A stretch of 64,000 nt of DNA. Source: an uncultured Clostridia bacterium (lineage in GTDB: Bacteria > Bacillota > Clostridia > Christensenellales > UBA1242). A program made the position numbers and the translations under genes. The stretch lies in contig CALVZQ010000004.1 in NCBI GenBank assembly GCA_944372585.1, forward strand, positions 92,660 through 156,659, in the 5' to 3' direction. The stretch's first letter is position 1, and each line of letters begins with the position of its first letter. A model generated the notes under the pieces. The model did not search any database. It was given only the letters and a program-made list of their open reading frames with translations, and was not told the DNA's origin. Shown piece after piece: positions 41,292-48,385 of this stretch.

Positions 41292-41323
41292 AACGGCAAT
41301 TCTCCTAAAATTTAATCGACCAT

Positions 41324-41352
41324 ATTTTATCATAGAATGAAAAAATTGTAAA
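41324..41352 (-). promoter_or_regulatory. Promoter of rpoZ and the downstream operon
   Basis: Minus-strand TTTACA (41347-41352), 17 bases, extended -10 TGATAAAAT (TAAAAT 41324-41329). Confidence 0.7.
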
Positions 41353-41469
41353 GTCTTTTAAGAAAAAATCTTCATTTTAAGCATCTTTTGCTGATTAAAA
41401 ATCAGAATATGAGATTTATTTTGAGATTTGTGATAACATTTCAACAAATCACATTAAAGGAGCATTGAC

Positions 41470-41709
41470 ATGGACGAATTAATTTTTCAGGAATTTTTAC
41501 AAAGGCATATAGAAACTGTTGAAGAATGGAAAATAATGCAAAAACTTTCTGATTTATCTGAAGACTTTTTAAAAGACCTAAGTGATAACCAAAAGCAAAT
41601 ATATTACAAATTGGAAAGTCTGCACTACGAACTTCAAGCAGTTGTTGAGAAACTTTTGATAAGATACATTCTCAATCTTCTTTTTTCGGACCTTTACAAA
41701 AATCATTGA
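41470..41709 (+). CDS. Hypothetical small helical protein
   Basis: A 79-residue protein, not recognised with confidence. It is acidic and almost entirely helical: [20 protein letters not shown] and [20 protein letters not shown], ending in a hydrophobic helix [12 protein letters not shown]. The arrangement is loosely like the DUF6809 group of small clostridial proteins (a helical hairpin with a final hydrophobic helix). AAAGGAG precedes the ATG. It converges with mazF and overlaps its stop by seven bases. A hairpin with arms GATTTGT and ACAAATC lies just upstream of the ribosome site. Confidence 0.6.
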   Translation: MDELIFQEFLQRHIETVEEWKIMQKLSDLSEDFLKDLSDNQKQIYYKLESLHYELQAVVEKLLIRYILNLLFSDLYKNH

Positions 41710-42056
41710 ACGAAGCCGAGTGAAATCAAAAGTGCACGATTTACTTCTTTCATTTTTCTTTCGTCAATAACAGTAATTTTTTCTTTTAACCTACGCTTGT
41801 CGAGAGTTCTTATCTGTTCAAGCAAAACAACTGAGTTTTTTGGAAGATGATAAGCCTCTGACGACAACTCTATGTGAGTTGGAAGTTTTGCTTTTGAAAG
41901 TTGACTTGTTATTGCTGAAACAATCACTGTTGGAGAATATTTGTTTCCCACATCATTCTGAATGACGAGAACAGGACGTATTCCGCCTTGCTCACTCCCA
42001 ACAACAGGACTGAGGTCAGCAAAATATATATCTCCTCTTTTAACTGAATTCTCCAT
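41703..42056 (-). CDS. mazF: MazF/NdoA (PemK-type) endoribonuclease toxin
   Basis: Sequence-specific mRNA interferase. The 117 residues show the family core: [27 protein letters not shown] at the N-terminus, with the conserved RGD and the GSEQGG loop, then VIVSAITSQ near 46 (catalytic threonine region), THIEL, and [16 protein letters not shown] near 80. It fits the chromosomal Firmicute NdoA/EndoA type. Start ATG at 42056 overlaps the partner gene by 17 bases; AGGT is the only ribosome site, so coupling is likely. Confidence 0.93.
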   Translation of the reverse strand: MENSVKRGDIYFADLSPVVGSEQGGIRPVLVIQNDVGNKYSPTVIVSAITSQLSKAKLPTHIELSSEAYHLPKNSVVLLEQIRTLDKRRLKEKITVIDERKMKEVNRALLISLGFVQ

Positions 42057-42288
42057 CAAACGAACCTGCCAATTTTTGAAAGTCAAAGAGGTCGGCAAGT
42101 TCAAGGTCAGAAAGCGACTGATAAACAAGCGACATCTCTTTGTATGTGGAAGGATTTTGCTCTTCCATTCTCATTCTATGTTTCTCATCGGTAATTGTTG
42201 AGTTAACGACAAAATTTTCAAGGGAACCATATTCCTTTTCAATTTCTTCGACTCTTTTTTCAAGTTCATGAAAAACATTTTGTTCCAT
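42040..42288 (-). CDS. Putative antitoxin partner of MazF
   Basis: An 82-residue acidic protein encoded directly before and overlapping mazF, the usual antitoxin place. It does not look like the ribbon-helix-helix antitoxin NdoAI: the N-terminus is a coiled helix, [21 protein letters not shown], followed by a proline/asparagine turn and [20 protein letters not shown], then [10 protein letters not shown] near the end, which could be the toxin-binding tail. GGAGAT lies nine bases from the ATG. Function is inferred from position only. It has no obvious DNA-binding domain, so autoregulation of the pair may differ. Confidence 0.65.
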   Translation of the reverse strand: MEQNVFHELEKRVEEIEKEYGSLENFVVNSTITDEKHRMRMEEQNPSTYKEMSLVYQSLSDLELADLFDFQKLAGSFDGEFS

Positions 42289-42361
42289 GAAAAATATCTC
42301 CTGTTTATCAAAATTTTATACTTATTTTAAAACAAGCAAAAATTTTTATTCATCAGTAAAA

Positions 42362-42398
42362 AGAAAAGATGTCACAAGGCATAAAAGCCAATGTGACA
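42362..42398 (-). terminator. Terminator of the XRE-to-acpS operon
   Basis: TGTCACA (42370-42376) pairs with TGTGACA (42392-42398), with an inner GGC/GCC helix. On the minus strand a T-rich tail, TCTTTTCTT, follows. It is about 60 bases after acpS. Confidence 0.7.
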
Positions 42399-42458
42399 CC
42401 ACCAAAGCAACAAATTTTTGATAATTTTCTCAGCAATAACTCTCAACAGATGAAAGGG

Positions 42459-42812
42459 TTATGTGCAGATTTCCACCACCGCTCCAACAATGCTTTTTTG
42501 ATGAGAAATGGAAACATTGATTTTCTTTCCCTTAAGCATTTCAAATCGCTTTTTTGCTTTTCCATGCAAAACGATGATTGGGGCACCGCTCTCTTTGTGA
42601 CAAAGTTCAATTTCTTTGAAAGAAATCTCTCCACTTGAAACATCGAGTGCTTTGAAAACCGCTTCCTTAACCACCCAAAGAGTTGCAACCTTTTCTTTTT
42701 TGTTTTTAACAAATCTCTCTATGTAGGCAATTTCACTTTCAAGGGCAATTTTTTGAAGCAATTTGTCTTCATCTTTAATTCTTTTAACCTCTTGTAAATC
42801 AAATCCAATCAT
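42459..42812 (-). CDS. acpS: Holo-[acyl-carrier-protein] synthase
   Basis: Transfers the phosphopantetheine arm of CoA to acyl carrier protein. The 117 residues start MIGFDLQEVKRIKDE, where GxDxxExxRI-like positions bind magnesium, and contain the second signature LWVVKEAVFKAL near residue 46 and NVSISHQKSIVGAVV near 98. Two ATGs stand side by side; the second (42812) has the better spacing to AGGAG. It is the last gene of the five-gene operon and overlaps recX by 14 bases. In Bacillus acpS lies near mazEF, which is also the case here. Confidence 0.93.
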   Translation of the reverse strand: MIGFDLQEVKRIKDEDKLLQKIALESEIAYIERFVKNKKEKVATLWVVKEAVFKALDVSSGEISFKEIELCHKESGAPIIVLHGKAKKRFEMLKGKKINVSISHQKSIVGAVVEICT

Positions 42813-43431
42813 CATTTTCTCCTAAGTTTTGAAGGGCATTTTTCGTTGCTTTTTGTGCCACGCTATAATCATACCCCTTGTAAATCAGATGAGCAAGGCA
42901 TTTTTGTTTTAATTTTGTGTCAATTTGACGATTTTTCACGAATTTCTCAGCAAGTGTTGTTGCCATTTCAATCTGTGATTCTTCATCGACATTTTCCAGC
43001 AAATTTCCGATAATTTCAGCGGACACGCCTTTTTCTCTCAACTTGTTTGCGATTGCTCGTTTCCCTTTGCTTGTGCTCAAACTTTCAAAATAGTTCTTTG
43101 CAAATTTCTCATCGTCAATAAAGCCATACTCTCTCAATTTTTCAACGGTTTTGGCAATGATTTTTCCATCAAAAGACTTCTTTTTCAAATAGGCTTTCAA
43201 CCCTTTCTCGCTGACAACATACTTTTCAAGATAAAAAACCGCCATGTCAAAAGCGACTTTTTCATCATTCTCGGACTTAATTGTTTTAAATTCGTCCTCG
43301 TCAATTTCCATGTCAGTCTTGAAGTGATAAAAAGCCAAAATTTCATCAAGAAAAATCCCGCTCCACTTCTCATCAACATAGACATGAAAACGATTTGTGC
43401 TCCCGATTCGTTTGATCTTTGTGATTGTCAT
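42799..43431 (-). CDS. recX: RecA regulator RecX
   Basis: Modulator that binds RecA filaments. The 210 residues are made of three-helix repeats; typical segments are AVFYLEKYVVSEKGLKAYL near 75, KLREYGFIDDEKFAKNYFES near 108 and RAIANKLREKGVSAEIIGNLL near 130. It has the extended N-terminal part (1-65) common in Firmicutes. AAGGAG precedes the ATG, which overlaps the GIY-YIG stop as ATGA. recA itself is not in the window. Confidence 0.92.
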   Translation of the reverse strand: MTITKIKRIGSTNRFHVYVDEKWSGIFLDEILAFYHFKTDMEIDEDEFKTIKSENDEKVAFDMAVFYLEKYVVSEKGLKAYLKKKSFDGKIIAKTVEKLREYGFIDDEKFAKNYFESLSTSKGKRAIANKLREKGVSAEIIGNLLENVDEESQIEMATTLAEKFVKNRQIDTKLKQKCLAHLIYKGYDYSVAQKATKNALQNLGENDDWI

Positions 43432-44354
43432 TTTTTCTCCTTCAATTGCATTTGTTTTCTTGGAATTACAACAAGATTCCCTCCAGTAACTCTATTCAAT
43501 ACAAACTTTGGCGAAAAACTTTCAATATATTTTTCTTCTTTGGAATATATATCTTTTGTTGTATAAACAAAAATTCTTGTCGTGTCCAAAACCCTAAAAC
43601 TATCAATAGACAATTTTGATGTCTCAACAGCGTGCCACGGGAAAATAAGTCTGTCAAATTGTTTTACTTTCTGCCAATGAGTTATGATTCTTTTTTCTAT
43701 ATCCTCAGTAGTTCCGACATAAACTTGTTTATATTTGCCCAAAACCATCACATAATATCCCGGTTTAAATATAAATTTTGTTAAATCTGAGATTTCTCTA
43801 AATTCCTTGTGGTTTTTAATAAAATAGTCAACCTCTTTTTCAAATTCTTCTTGATTTAAAGAATCGAAATAGTCCATATTAATTTGAAAATTTTCTCTAA
43901 CTTCTTTTTCTTGAATCTCACACCACTCTTTACTATATATCCTACCTTCAATTGATTTTTCCAAATCATAGTTATTTGCTCTTTGCAATATTTTCTTCTC
44001 TGTTGCAAACAATTTTTCTTTATCGTCATTTTTTATTTTAAAAACTCTTTTCAAAACCTGCAAATGCCTGTTCTCATCAAATTTTTGCACTCTTGCCAAT
44101 ATTTCTTTTGCATTAATTTGAAGCCTCTTCTGCTTACTTGACAATGTATGCAGCCCCTCATAATATGCAAGCAATTTTGAAAGGTAGTCAACTATAAAAG
44201 ATTTTGGAAAATATTCATAGTCATGCATGACTATTTCAGAAAAATAAGGCAAAGACACTTTGTCATTAACCAAACAATATTCCTCTTCCACAAGATTAAA
44301 TTGAAATTTTCTTTTTTGAAATTGAATTCCAAAATGTGTTAATTTTTCATTCAT
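43428..44354 (-). CDS. GIY-YIG domain protein with long N-terminal region
   Basis: A 308-residue protein. A GIY-YIG-like module lies near residues 197-270: KPGYYVMVLGKYKQVYVG, where YYV and YVG match the two motif halves, followed by TTEDIEKRIITHW, which supplies the conserved arginine helix. The 190 residues before it are charged and helical and carry no known domain. In restriction-type or homing nucleases the domain cuts DNA; some single-domain members are of unknown role. The ATG overlaps the yigZ stop (ATGA) and the stop overlaps recX, so it is firmly part of the operon. Activity is not certain, since the second glycine context is unusual. Confidence 0.75.
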   Translation of the reverse strand: MNEKLTHFGIQFQKRKFQFNLVEEEYCLVNDKVSLPYFSEIVMHDYEYFPKSFIVDYLSKLLAYYEGLHTLSSKQKRLQINAKEILARVQKFDENRHLQVLKRVFKIKNDDKEKLFATEKKILQRANNYDLEKSIEGRIYSKEWCEIQEKEVRENFQINMDYFDSLNQEEFEKEVDYFIKNHKEFREISDLTKFIFKPGYYVMVLGKYKQVYVGTTEDIEKRIITHWQKVKQFDRLIFPWHAVETSKLSIDSFRVLDTTRIFVYTTKDIYSKEEKYIESFSPKFVLNRVTGGNLVVIPRKQMQLKEKK

Positions 44355-44707
44355 TTAAGCACCTCGCTTGTTGTTTTTGTGTATGCTCTCACAAGTCCAC
44401 CAGCTCCAAGTTTTATTCCACCAAAATATCTGACAACAAACACACAAGTGTCGGTGACACCTTTTTTTTGAAGCACCGAAAGAATCGGCCGACCTGCAGT
44501 CCCTCCCGGCTCGCCATCATCAACTGCTTTTTCCATGAAAGGATTTTTGAGAGAATATGCATAACAAATATGTGTCGCCTTTTTATGCTCCGCCCTAAGA
44601 TCAGTCAGCGCAGACTGAACTTCTTCCACACTTGTGCATCTCAAAAGATAACCGATAAACCTCGATTTCTTTTCAACATATTCAATTTCTTTTGCAAATG
44701 TGGTCAT
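44351..44707 (-). CDS. yigZ: YigZ/IMPACT family protein, N-terminal domain only
   Basis: A 118-residue UPF0029 protein. Family signatures are EKKSRFIGYL near residue 12, the DDGEPGGTAGRPIL motif near 63 and VVRYFGGIKLGAGGLVRAY near 91. The full-length relatives have about 200 residues with a second small domain, which is missing here; the stop is clean and coupled to the next gene, so this may be a natural short form. Eukaryotic IMPACT regulates the GCN2 kinase, while the bacterial role is unclear. Start at 44707 with GGAGG overlaps the XRE stop (TGATG). Confidence 0.88.
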   Translation of the reverse strand: MTTFAKEIEYVEKKSRFIGYLLRCTSVEEVQSALTDLRAEHKKATHICYAYSLKNPFMEKAVDDGEPGGTAGRPILSVLQKKGVTDTCVFVVRYFGGIKLGAGGLVRAYTKTTSEVLK

Positions 44708-44910
44708 CAATCCTCCAATCCACACAAATAGTCTGTTGATACTTTAAAAAAGACGGCAATTTGTTTTGCATTCTCCAAACTTGGTTCTCTCAAATCTCTT
44801 TCCCATCTACTTATTGTTGTTGCAGTAACCCCAATTTTATTGCCTAGTTGTGTTGTAGATAACTTTTCTTCAGTTCTTAAATCTTTTAATCTCTCCGCGA
44901 ATATTTTCAT
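44707..44910 (-). CDS. XRE-family transcriptional regulator heading the operon
   Basis: A 67-residue single-domain Cro/CI-type regulator. The helix-turn-helix is LSTTQLGNKIGVTATTISRWER near residues 17-38, and the rest is VSTDYLCGLED, the usual end of the family. ATG at 44910 follows AAGGAG; upstream in-frame codons overlap the -10 and are not used. It is the first gene of XRE-yigZ-GIY-YIG-recX-acpS, all overlapping by 1-14 bases. Its promoter carries palindromes that it probably binds. The small gene across the promoter is also HTH-like. Confidence 0.9.
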   Translation of the reverse strand: MKIFAERLKDLRTEEKLSTTQLGNKIGVTATTISRWERDLREPSLENAKQIAVFFKVSTDYLCGLED

Positions 44911-44932
44911 ATACATCTCCTTATATGAAAAT

Positions 44933-45003
44933 ATTATAACCTTTTGGTAAAAATTTGTTGACTTTGACCAAATGGTCAAAGTATAATTTACCTATTGGTT
45001 AAA
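44933..45003. promoter_or_regulatory. Divergent promoter region with three operator-like inverted repeats
   Basis: A perfect repeat CTTTGACCA/TGGTCAAAG (44962-44981) lies between TTGACT (44958-44963) and TATAAT (44982-44987) of the plus-strand promoter. Weaker related repeats are TAACC-TTTT-GGTAA (44937-44950), next to the minus-strand -10 TATAAT (44933-44938), and TTTACC-TATT-GGTTAAA (44987-45003), before the plus-strand ribosome site. All share ACC and GGT half-sites. Confidence 0.7.
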
Positions 45004-45011
45004 GGAGTTGT

Positions 45012-45239
45012 ATGAAAAAAGATAAAAACGAAATTACTTTTGAGAATACAATTAAAATTCAAAAAATTGAAGAATATATGAAAAAACATAATTTGACAGA
45101 AGAGCAATTTGCCCAAAAGTGTCATTTGACTTTGAAAGAACTGCAAAAAGTTTTGCACAATCACTCATATTTTGAACCAATTTGGGTGCTGAAAATTGCC
45201 AGAACAATGAGTGTTGATTTCAATGACTTGGTCAACTGA
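45012..45239 (+). CDS. Small HTH-type protein divergent from the XRE operon
   Basis: A 75-residue basic protein. The middle, NLTEEQFAQKCHLTLKELQKVL near residues 29-50, has the pattern of a helix-turn-helix of the XRE class, although the recognition helix is atypical, and the end AR-TMSVDFNDLVN also resembles XRE proteins. The first 20 residues are a charged lead. AAAGGAG precedes the ATG, directly downstream of the palindromic promoter region. It ends one base before the tetR stop on the other strand. It may be the opposing regulator of a two-repressor switch; that is inference. Confidence 0.7.
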   Translation: MKKDKNEITFENTIKIQKIEEYMKKHNLTEEQFAQKCHLTLKELQKVLHNHSYFEPIWVLKIARTMSVDFNDLVN

Positions 45240-45240
45240 T

Positions 45241-45789
45241 TCATTTTCTTGACAGGTGAATCAATCTGTATATTCTCGCAAGTTCTTCTGGGGTTTCTTT
45301 CATTCCACTTTTCAGCCAACACATTTCCAAACTGAACAATTCCCCAATGAACATCTGCTCGGAATAATCTCTGATGTGTGATGATTTTTGTTTTCTGCTT
45401 TCTCTGAGAATGGAATATGTCTTTTGATAGCAATCATAAAGCAAAAACTCCATACCCTTGTCCAAAAACAACTGAATTATGTCCGCATATTTCTTGAAGT
45501 TTTCCAGTGTTGTTGTCATAACTCTGCTTATACTGAAGTCCAACTCTCTTTTTGCTCTTATTTCTTCAATCGTTTCCACAAAAATGTCAAGGATATAATC
45601 TTCAACAACGTTTTCTTTGGTGGCAAAATTGCGATAGAACCCCATTCTGCTCACACCAGCCTTGTTGATTATGTCCGTCACTGTTATTTCTTCAAAACCC
45701 TTCTTTTTCAAAAGTTCAAATAAGGCCTGAGTTATGCAATCTCTGACAAAAAGATTGTTTTTGTTTTTCCTTGCTTTCAACTGATACAT
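45241..45789 (-). CDS. TetR family transcriptional regulator
   Basis: A 182-residue regulator. The N-terminal helix-turn-helix is ALFELLKKKGFEEITVTDIINKAGVSRMGFYRNFATKENVV, about residues 18-60, the classic TetR domain. The C-terminal part (65-182) is helical with no special motif. Start ATG at 45789 behind AAGGGG is preferred to an in-frame ATG at 45816. It is divergent from degV; the 132-base space holds a palindrome, and the likely target is the degV gene, its own gene, or both. Confidence 0.9.
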   Translation of the reverse strand: MYQLKARKNKNNLFVRDCITQALFELLKKKGFEEITVTDIINKAGVSRMGFYRNFATKENVVEDYILDIFVETIEEIRAKRELDFSISRVMTTTLENFKKYADIIQLFLDKGMEFLLYDCYQKTYSILRESRKQKSSHIRDYSEQMFIGELFSLEMCWLKSGMKETPEELARIYRLIHLSRK

Positions 45790-45833
45790 TTTGTCCCCTT
45801 TTATCACATTACACAAAAATTGAATTTTTTAGG

Positions 45834-45884
45834 TTGATTTTAGGTATAAACATTGCTAAAATACCATCTGTTACAAGTGTAACA
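45834..45884 (+). promoter_or_regulatory. degV promoter with probable TetR operator
   Basis: TTGATT (45834-45839), 17 bases, TAAAAT (45857-45862). Just downstream, over the expected transcription start, is the perfect palindrome TGTTACA-AG-TGTAACA (45869-45884), a usual repressor position. Confidence 0.65.
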
Positions 45885-45921
45885 CTTTGAAACTTAAAAA
45901 TCAAATAAAAGGCAGAAAAAT

Positions 45922-46752
45922 ATGATTAAATTAGTTATTGACAGCACAGCGGACCTGACCGCACAAGAAGCAAAAGATTTGGGAGTTACCGTAATCCCTA
46001 TGAAAGTTTGTATTGACGAAAAAGAATATCTCGCAGGTGTCAACCTTGATGATGAAACATTTTTTAGTTTACTTAAAACCTGCAAAAATCTTCCACATAC
46101 AACACAAATAAATCAAGACGAATACATCAACACCATCAAACCAATGTTGGACAACGGAGATGAGGTTTTTGTTATGGCACTTTCAAGTGGTCTTTCGGGT
46201 TCTTTCAACAGTCTAAGACTTGCCAGCGAAGAGTTGAACTCTCCAAATCTTGAGATTTTTGACACTTTGAATGTCACAATGGGGTATAAAATTCTTGTAT
46301 TGGAGGCCTTAAAATTGATCAAAAGCGGAGTCTCTTTGAAAGAACTTAAAACCAAAATGGAAGAACTTAGACAAAAATGCAAACTGATTGCAGTCATTGA
46401 TAATGTCAAATATCTCATCAAGGGTGGAAGATTGTCTCTCGTTGCTGGAATCGCCGTGACCGCATTGAATATCAAACCTATTGTGACAATCAAAGACGGG
46501 AAATTGGTTGTCCTTTCAAAAGGTATTGGCTACAACCACGCAATAAAGAATTTGATTAAAAATGTCGGCAATATCGATTTTGAAAGAGCAATATCATTGG
46601 GACATTCAAATGATTTGACAAAGTTTCAACAATTCAAAAAGGAAGTTGGAAAAAATCTCAATATAAGTTCTGATGACTGCACTGGCATTGGTCCAATCAT
46701 AGGAACACATGCTGGACCTGGTTGCGTTGGAATGGCATACTTTGAAAAATAA
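45922..46752 (+). CDS. DegV family fatty-acid-binding protein
   Basis: A 276-residue DegV protein. Such proteins (FakB) hand fatty acids to the FakA kinase for phospholipid synthesis from exogenous fatty acids. Seen here: N-terminal IDSTADLTAQEAKDLGVTVIPM, the TTQINQDEY segment near 56, the SSGLSGSFNS loop near 90 that binds the carboxyl group, and a C-terminal GTHAGPGCVGMAYF, as in FakB. The ribosome site is weak (AAAGG at 12 bases). TetR control is likely, given the operator. A second DegV lies at 54289. Confidence 0.92.
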   Translation: MIKLVIDSTADLTAQEAKDLGVTVIPMKVCIDEKEYLAGVNLDDETFFSLLKTCKNLPHTTQINQDEYINTIKPMLDNGDEVFVMALSSGLSGSFNSLRLASEELNSPNLEIFDTLNVTMGYKILVLEALKLIKSGVSLKELKTKMEELRQKCKLIAVIDNVKYLIKGGRLSLVAGIAVTALNIKPIVTIKDGKLVVLSKGIGYNHAIKNLIKNVGNIDFERAISLGHSNDLTKFQQFKKEVGKNLNISSDDCTGIGPIIGTHAGPGCVGMAYFEK

Positions 46753-46761
46753 TTTCACAAC

Positions 46762-46795
46762 AAAAAAAGCCCAAATTTATTGGACTTTTTATTTT
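46762..46795. terminator. Bidirectional terminator between degV and tyrS
   Basis: AAAAAGCCCAA pairs with TTGGACTTTTT with one C/A mismatch, flanked by A- and T-runs, between converging genes. Confidence 0.7.
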
Positions 46796-46805
46796 TTTAT
46801 TCAGT

Positions 46806-48041
46806 TTATTTAATTGCAATTTTGATAAAGTTTTTCTTCCCCTTTTTGATGAGCGCATCATTTGCAACTGCCGCAGTCACCTGCATATCAAATTTTGCGA
46901 CTTTCTCATTTTTGAAAGTTATTGCTCCCCCTTGAATCAATCTTCTTGCTTCGCTCTTTGATGGTGCAAGTCCACATTTGAAAACAAGGTCACAGATCAT
47001 CATCGGAAATTCTGCCTTTTCAACTTCAACAACTGGAGCGTCATCACCGCCATTAACAAACAAATTCTGTGCCATATCTAAGGCTTCTTTTGCAGCGGTT
47101 TCACCATGCACAAGTTTTGTGATCTCAAAAGCCATTCTCTTTTTCGCTTCAATAATATTCGCAGAAACAAGATCTTCAATCTCTTTTAATGGAATTCTTG
47201 TGAAAAGTCTTAAAAGTGTCGGTACATCTTTGTCTTGAACATTATAGAAATATTGATAAAAATCGAATACACTTGTTTTTTCTCTTGCCACCCAAAGAGC
47301 ACCTTTTGCAGTTTTCCCCATTTTTTGTCCTTCAGAATTAGTCAAAAGTGGACAAGTCAAACATTCAAGTTCCAGTTTTTTCCCATCTGCAAATGACATC
47401 TTTCTGCCAAGTTCTGTGCCAGCAACCATATTTCCCCATTGGTCAGAGCCTCCGATTTGCAAATTGCAACCGTATTTTTTGTTGAGGTAAACAAAATCAT
47501 AAGCCTGCATAAGCATATAACCCATTTCCAAAAATGTCAAACCGCCTTCTTCAAGTCTTCTTGCATATGCATCATTCGAAAGCATCTTGTTGACATTGAA
47601 ATATGTCCCAACATCTCTCATGAAATTGACATAGTCATACCCCTTAAACCATTCTGCATTGCTGACAATTCGTGCTGGGTTTTCACCTGTTGTGTCAACG
47701 AACTTCTCCACCAACGTTTTAACTTCATTTAGATTATGTTGAACTTGTTCTTCTGTCAACATCTTTCTCATGTCAGTTCTTCCACTTGGATCACCAACCA
47801 TTGCTGTTGCTCCACCAATCAAAATAATTACATGGTGTCCAGCATCTTGAAAATATTTGATCATCATTAAAGAAAAGAAATGCCCAATATGCAAACTGTC
47901 AGCCGTTGGATCAATTCCAACATAAACAGTTGTTGGCTTTCCATTGACAATTCTTCTTACATTTTCTTCGTTTGACATTTGATAAACATATCCTCTTTCC
48001 TTCAATGTTTCAAATAATGTCGATCTATCAATTTTGTTCAT
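46806..48041 (-). CDS. tyrS: Tyrosyl-tRNA synthetase
   Basis: Charges tRNA-Tyr. The 411 residues show the class I HIGH equivalent in DPTADSLHIGHF near residue 40, the tyrosine-pocket motif MQAYDFVYLNKKYGCNLQIGGSDQWGN near 172, the KMSKS-like GQKMGKTAKGALW near 230 and a C-terminal S4 domain (APSKSEARRLIQGGAITFKNEKV near 345). KMGKT in place of KMSKS is common in the TyrS group. The frame is open to 48245, but ATG at 48041 behind AAAAGGAG is the true start. It is third in the T-box operon, 13 bases after the MazG-like gene. Confidence 0.96.
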   Translation of the reverse strand: MNKIDRSTLFETLKERGYVYQMSNEENVRRIVNGKPTTVYVGIDPTADSLHIGHFFSLMMIKYFQDAGHHVIILIGGATAMVGDPSGRTDMRKMLTEEQVQHNLNEVKTLVEKFVDTTGENPARIVSNAEWFKGYDYVNFMRDVGTYFNVNKMLSNDAYARRLEEGGLTFLEMGYMLMQAYDFVYLNKKYGCNLQIGGSDQWGNMVAGTELGRKMSFADGKKLELECLTCPLLTNSEGQKMGKTAKGALWVAREKTSVFDFYQYFYNVQDKDVPTLLRLFTRIPLKEIEDLVSANIIEAKKRMAFEITKLVHGETAAKEALDMAQNLFVNGGDDAPVVEVEKAEFPMMICDLVFKCGLAPSKSEARRLIQGGAITFKNEKVAKFDMQVTAAVANDALIKKGKKNFIKIAIK

Positions 48042-48054
48042 TTTCTTTCTCCTT

Positions 48055-48375
48055 TTAGTTTTCTTCAACAGACTCAAGGTATATTTTCTTTTCAAAACCA
48101 CCTCTTTTTGTCCGTTTTTGTAATCTAATTTTTTCAACTTCTGCCAAGTCAATTTTTTTGACATTTGCAATTGCATATATGACTTCAAGCAAATCGGCAA
48201 GTTCTTCTTTGTCATCTTCTTCCACAAATTCATTTGCTTCTTCAAACAACTTTTTGTGCAATTCTTTCAAGTATTCTTCATCATTTAAAAATCTATATTC
48301 CGCTTTTTGCCCTTTGCTTTCAATTATTTCAATAATTTTGTCTCTGACCAATTTGTTGTATGTTTTCTTTTCCAT
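48055..48375 (-). CDS. MazG-like nucleotide pyrophosphohydrolase
   Basis: A 106-residue all-alpha NTP-pyrophosphatase-type protein. The pattern NKLVRDKIIEIIESKGQKA at the start and KLFEEANEFVEEDDKEELADLLEVIYAI near residues 42-70, with the ExxE and ExxD metal-binding residues, places it in the phosphoribosyl-ATP pyrophosphohydrolase/MazG-like group. Members clean the nucleotide pool. GGAGGG precedes the ATG. It lies between a nucleoside phosphorylase and tyrS under the same T-box, so nucleotide salvage and tyrosine supply are co-regulated here. Confidence 0.85.
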   Translation of the reverse strand: MEKKTYNKLVRDKIIEIIESKGQKAEYRFLNDEEYLKELHKKLFEEANEFVEEDDKEELADLLEVIYAIANVKKIDLAEVEKIRLQKRTKRGGFEKKIYLESVEEN

Positions 48376-48385
48376 GCTCTCCCTC

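Noticed and set aside
44707-45239. Prophage or integrative-element immunity region
   Set aside because: The divergent HTH genes with three operators look phage-like, but no integrase, structural or conjugation genes are near and the operon contains housekeeping recX and acpS.
48042-48245. 68-residue N-terminal extension of tyrS
   Set aside because: Lysine-rich sequence that overlaps the MazG-like gene; ATG at 48041 has a perfect ribosome site and matches the family start.
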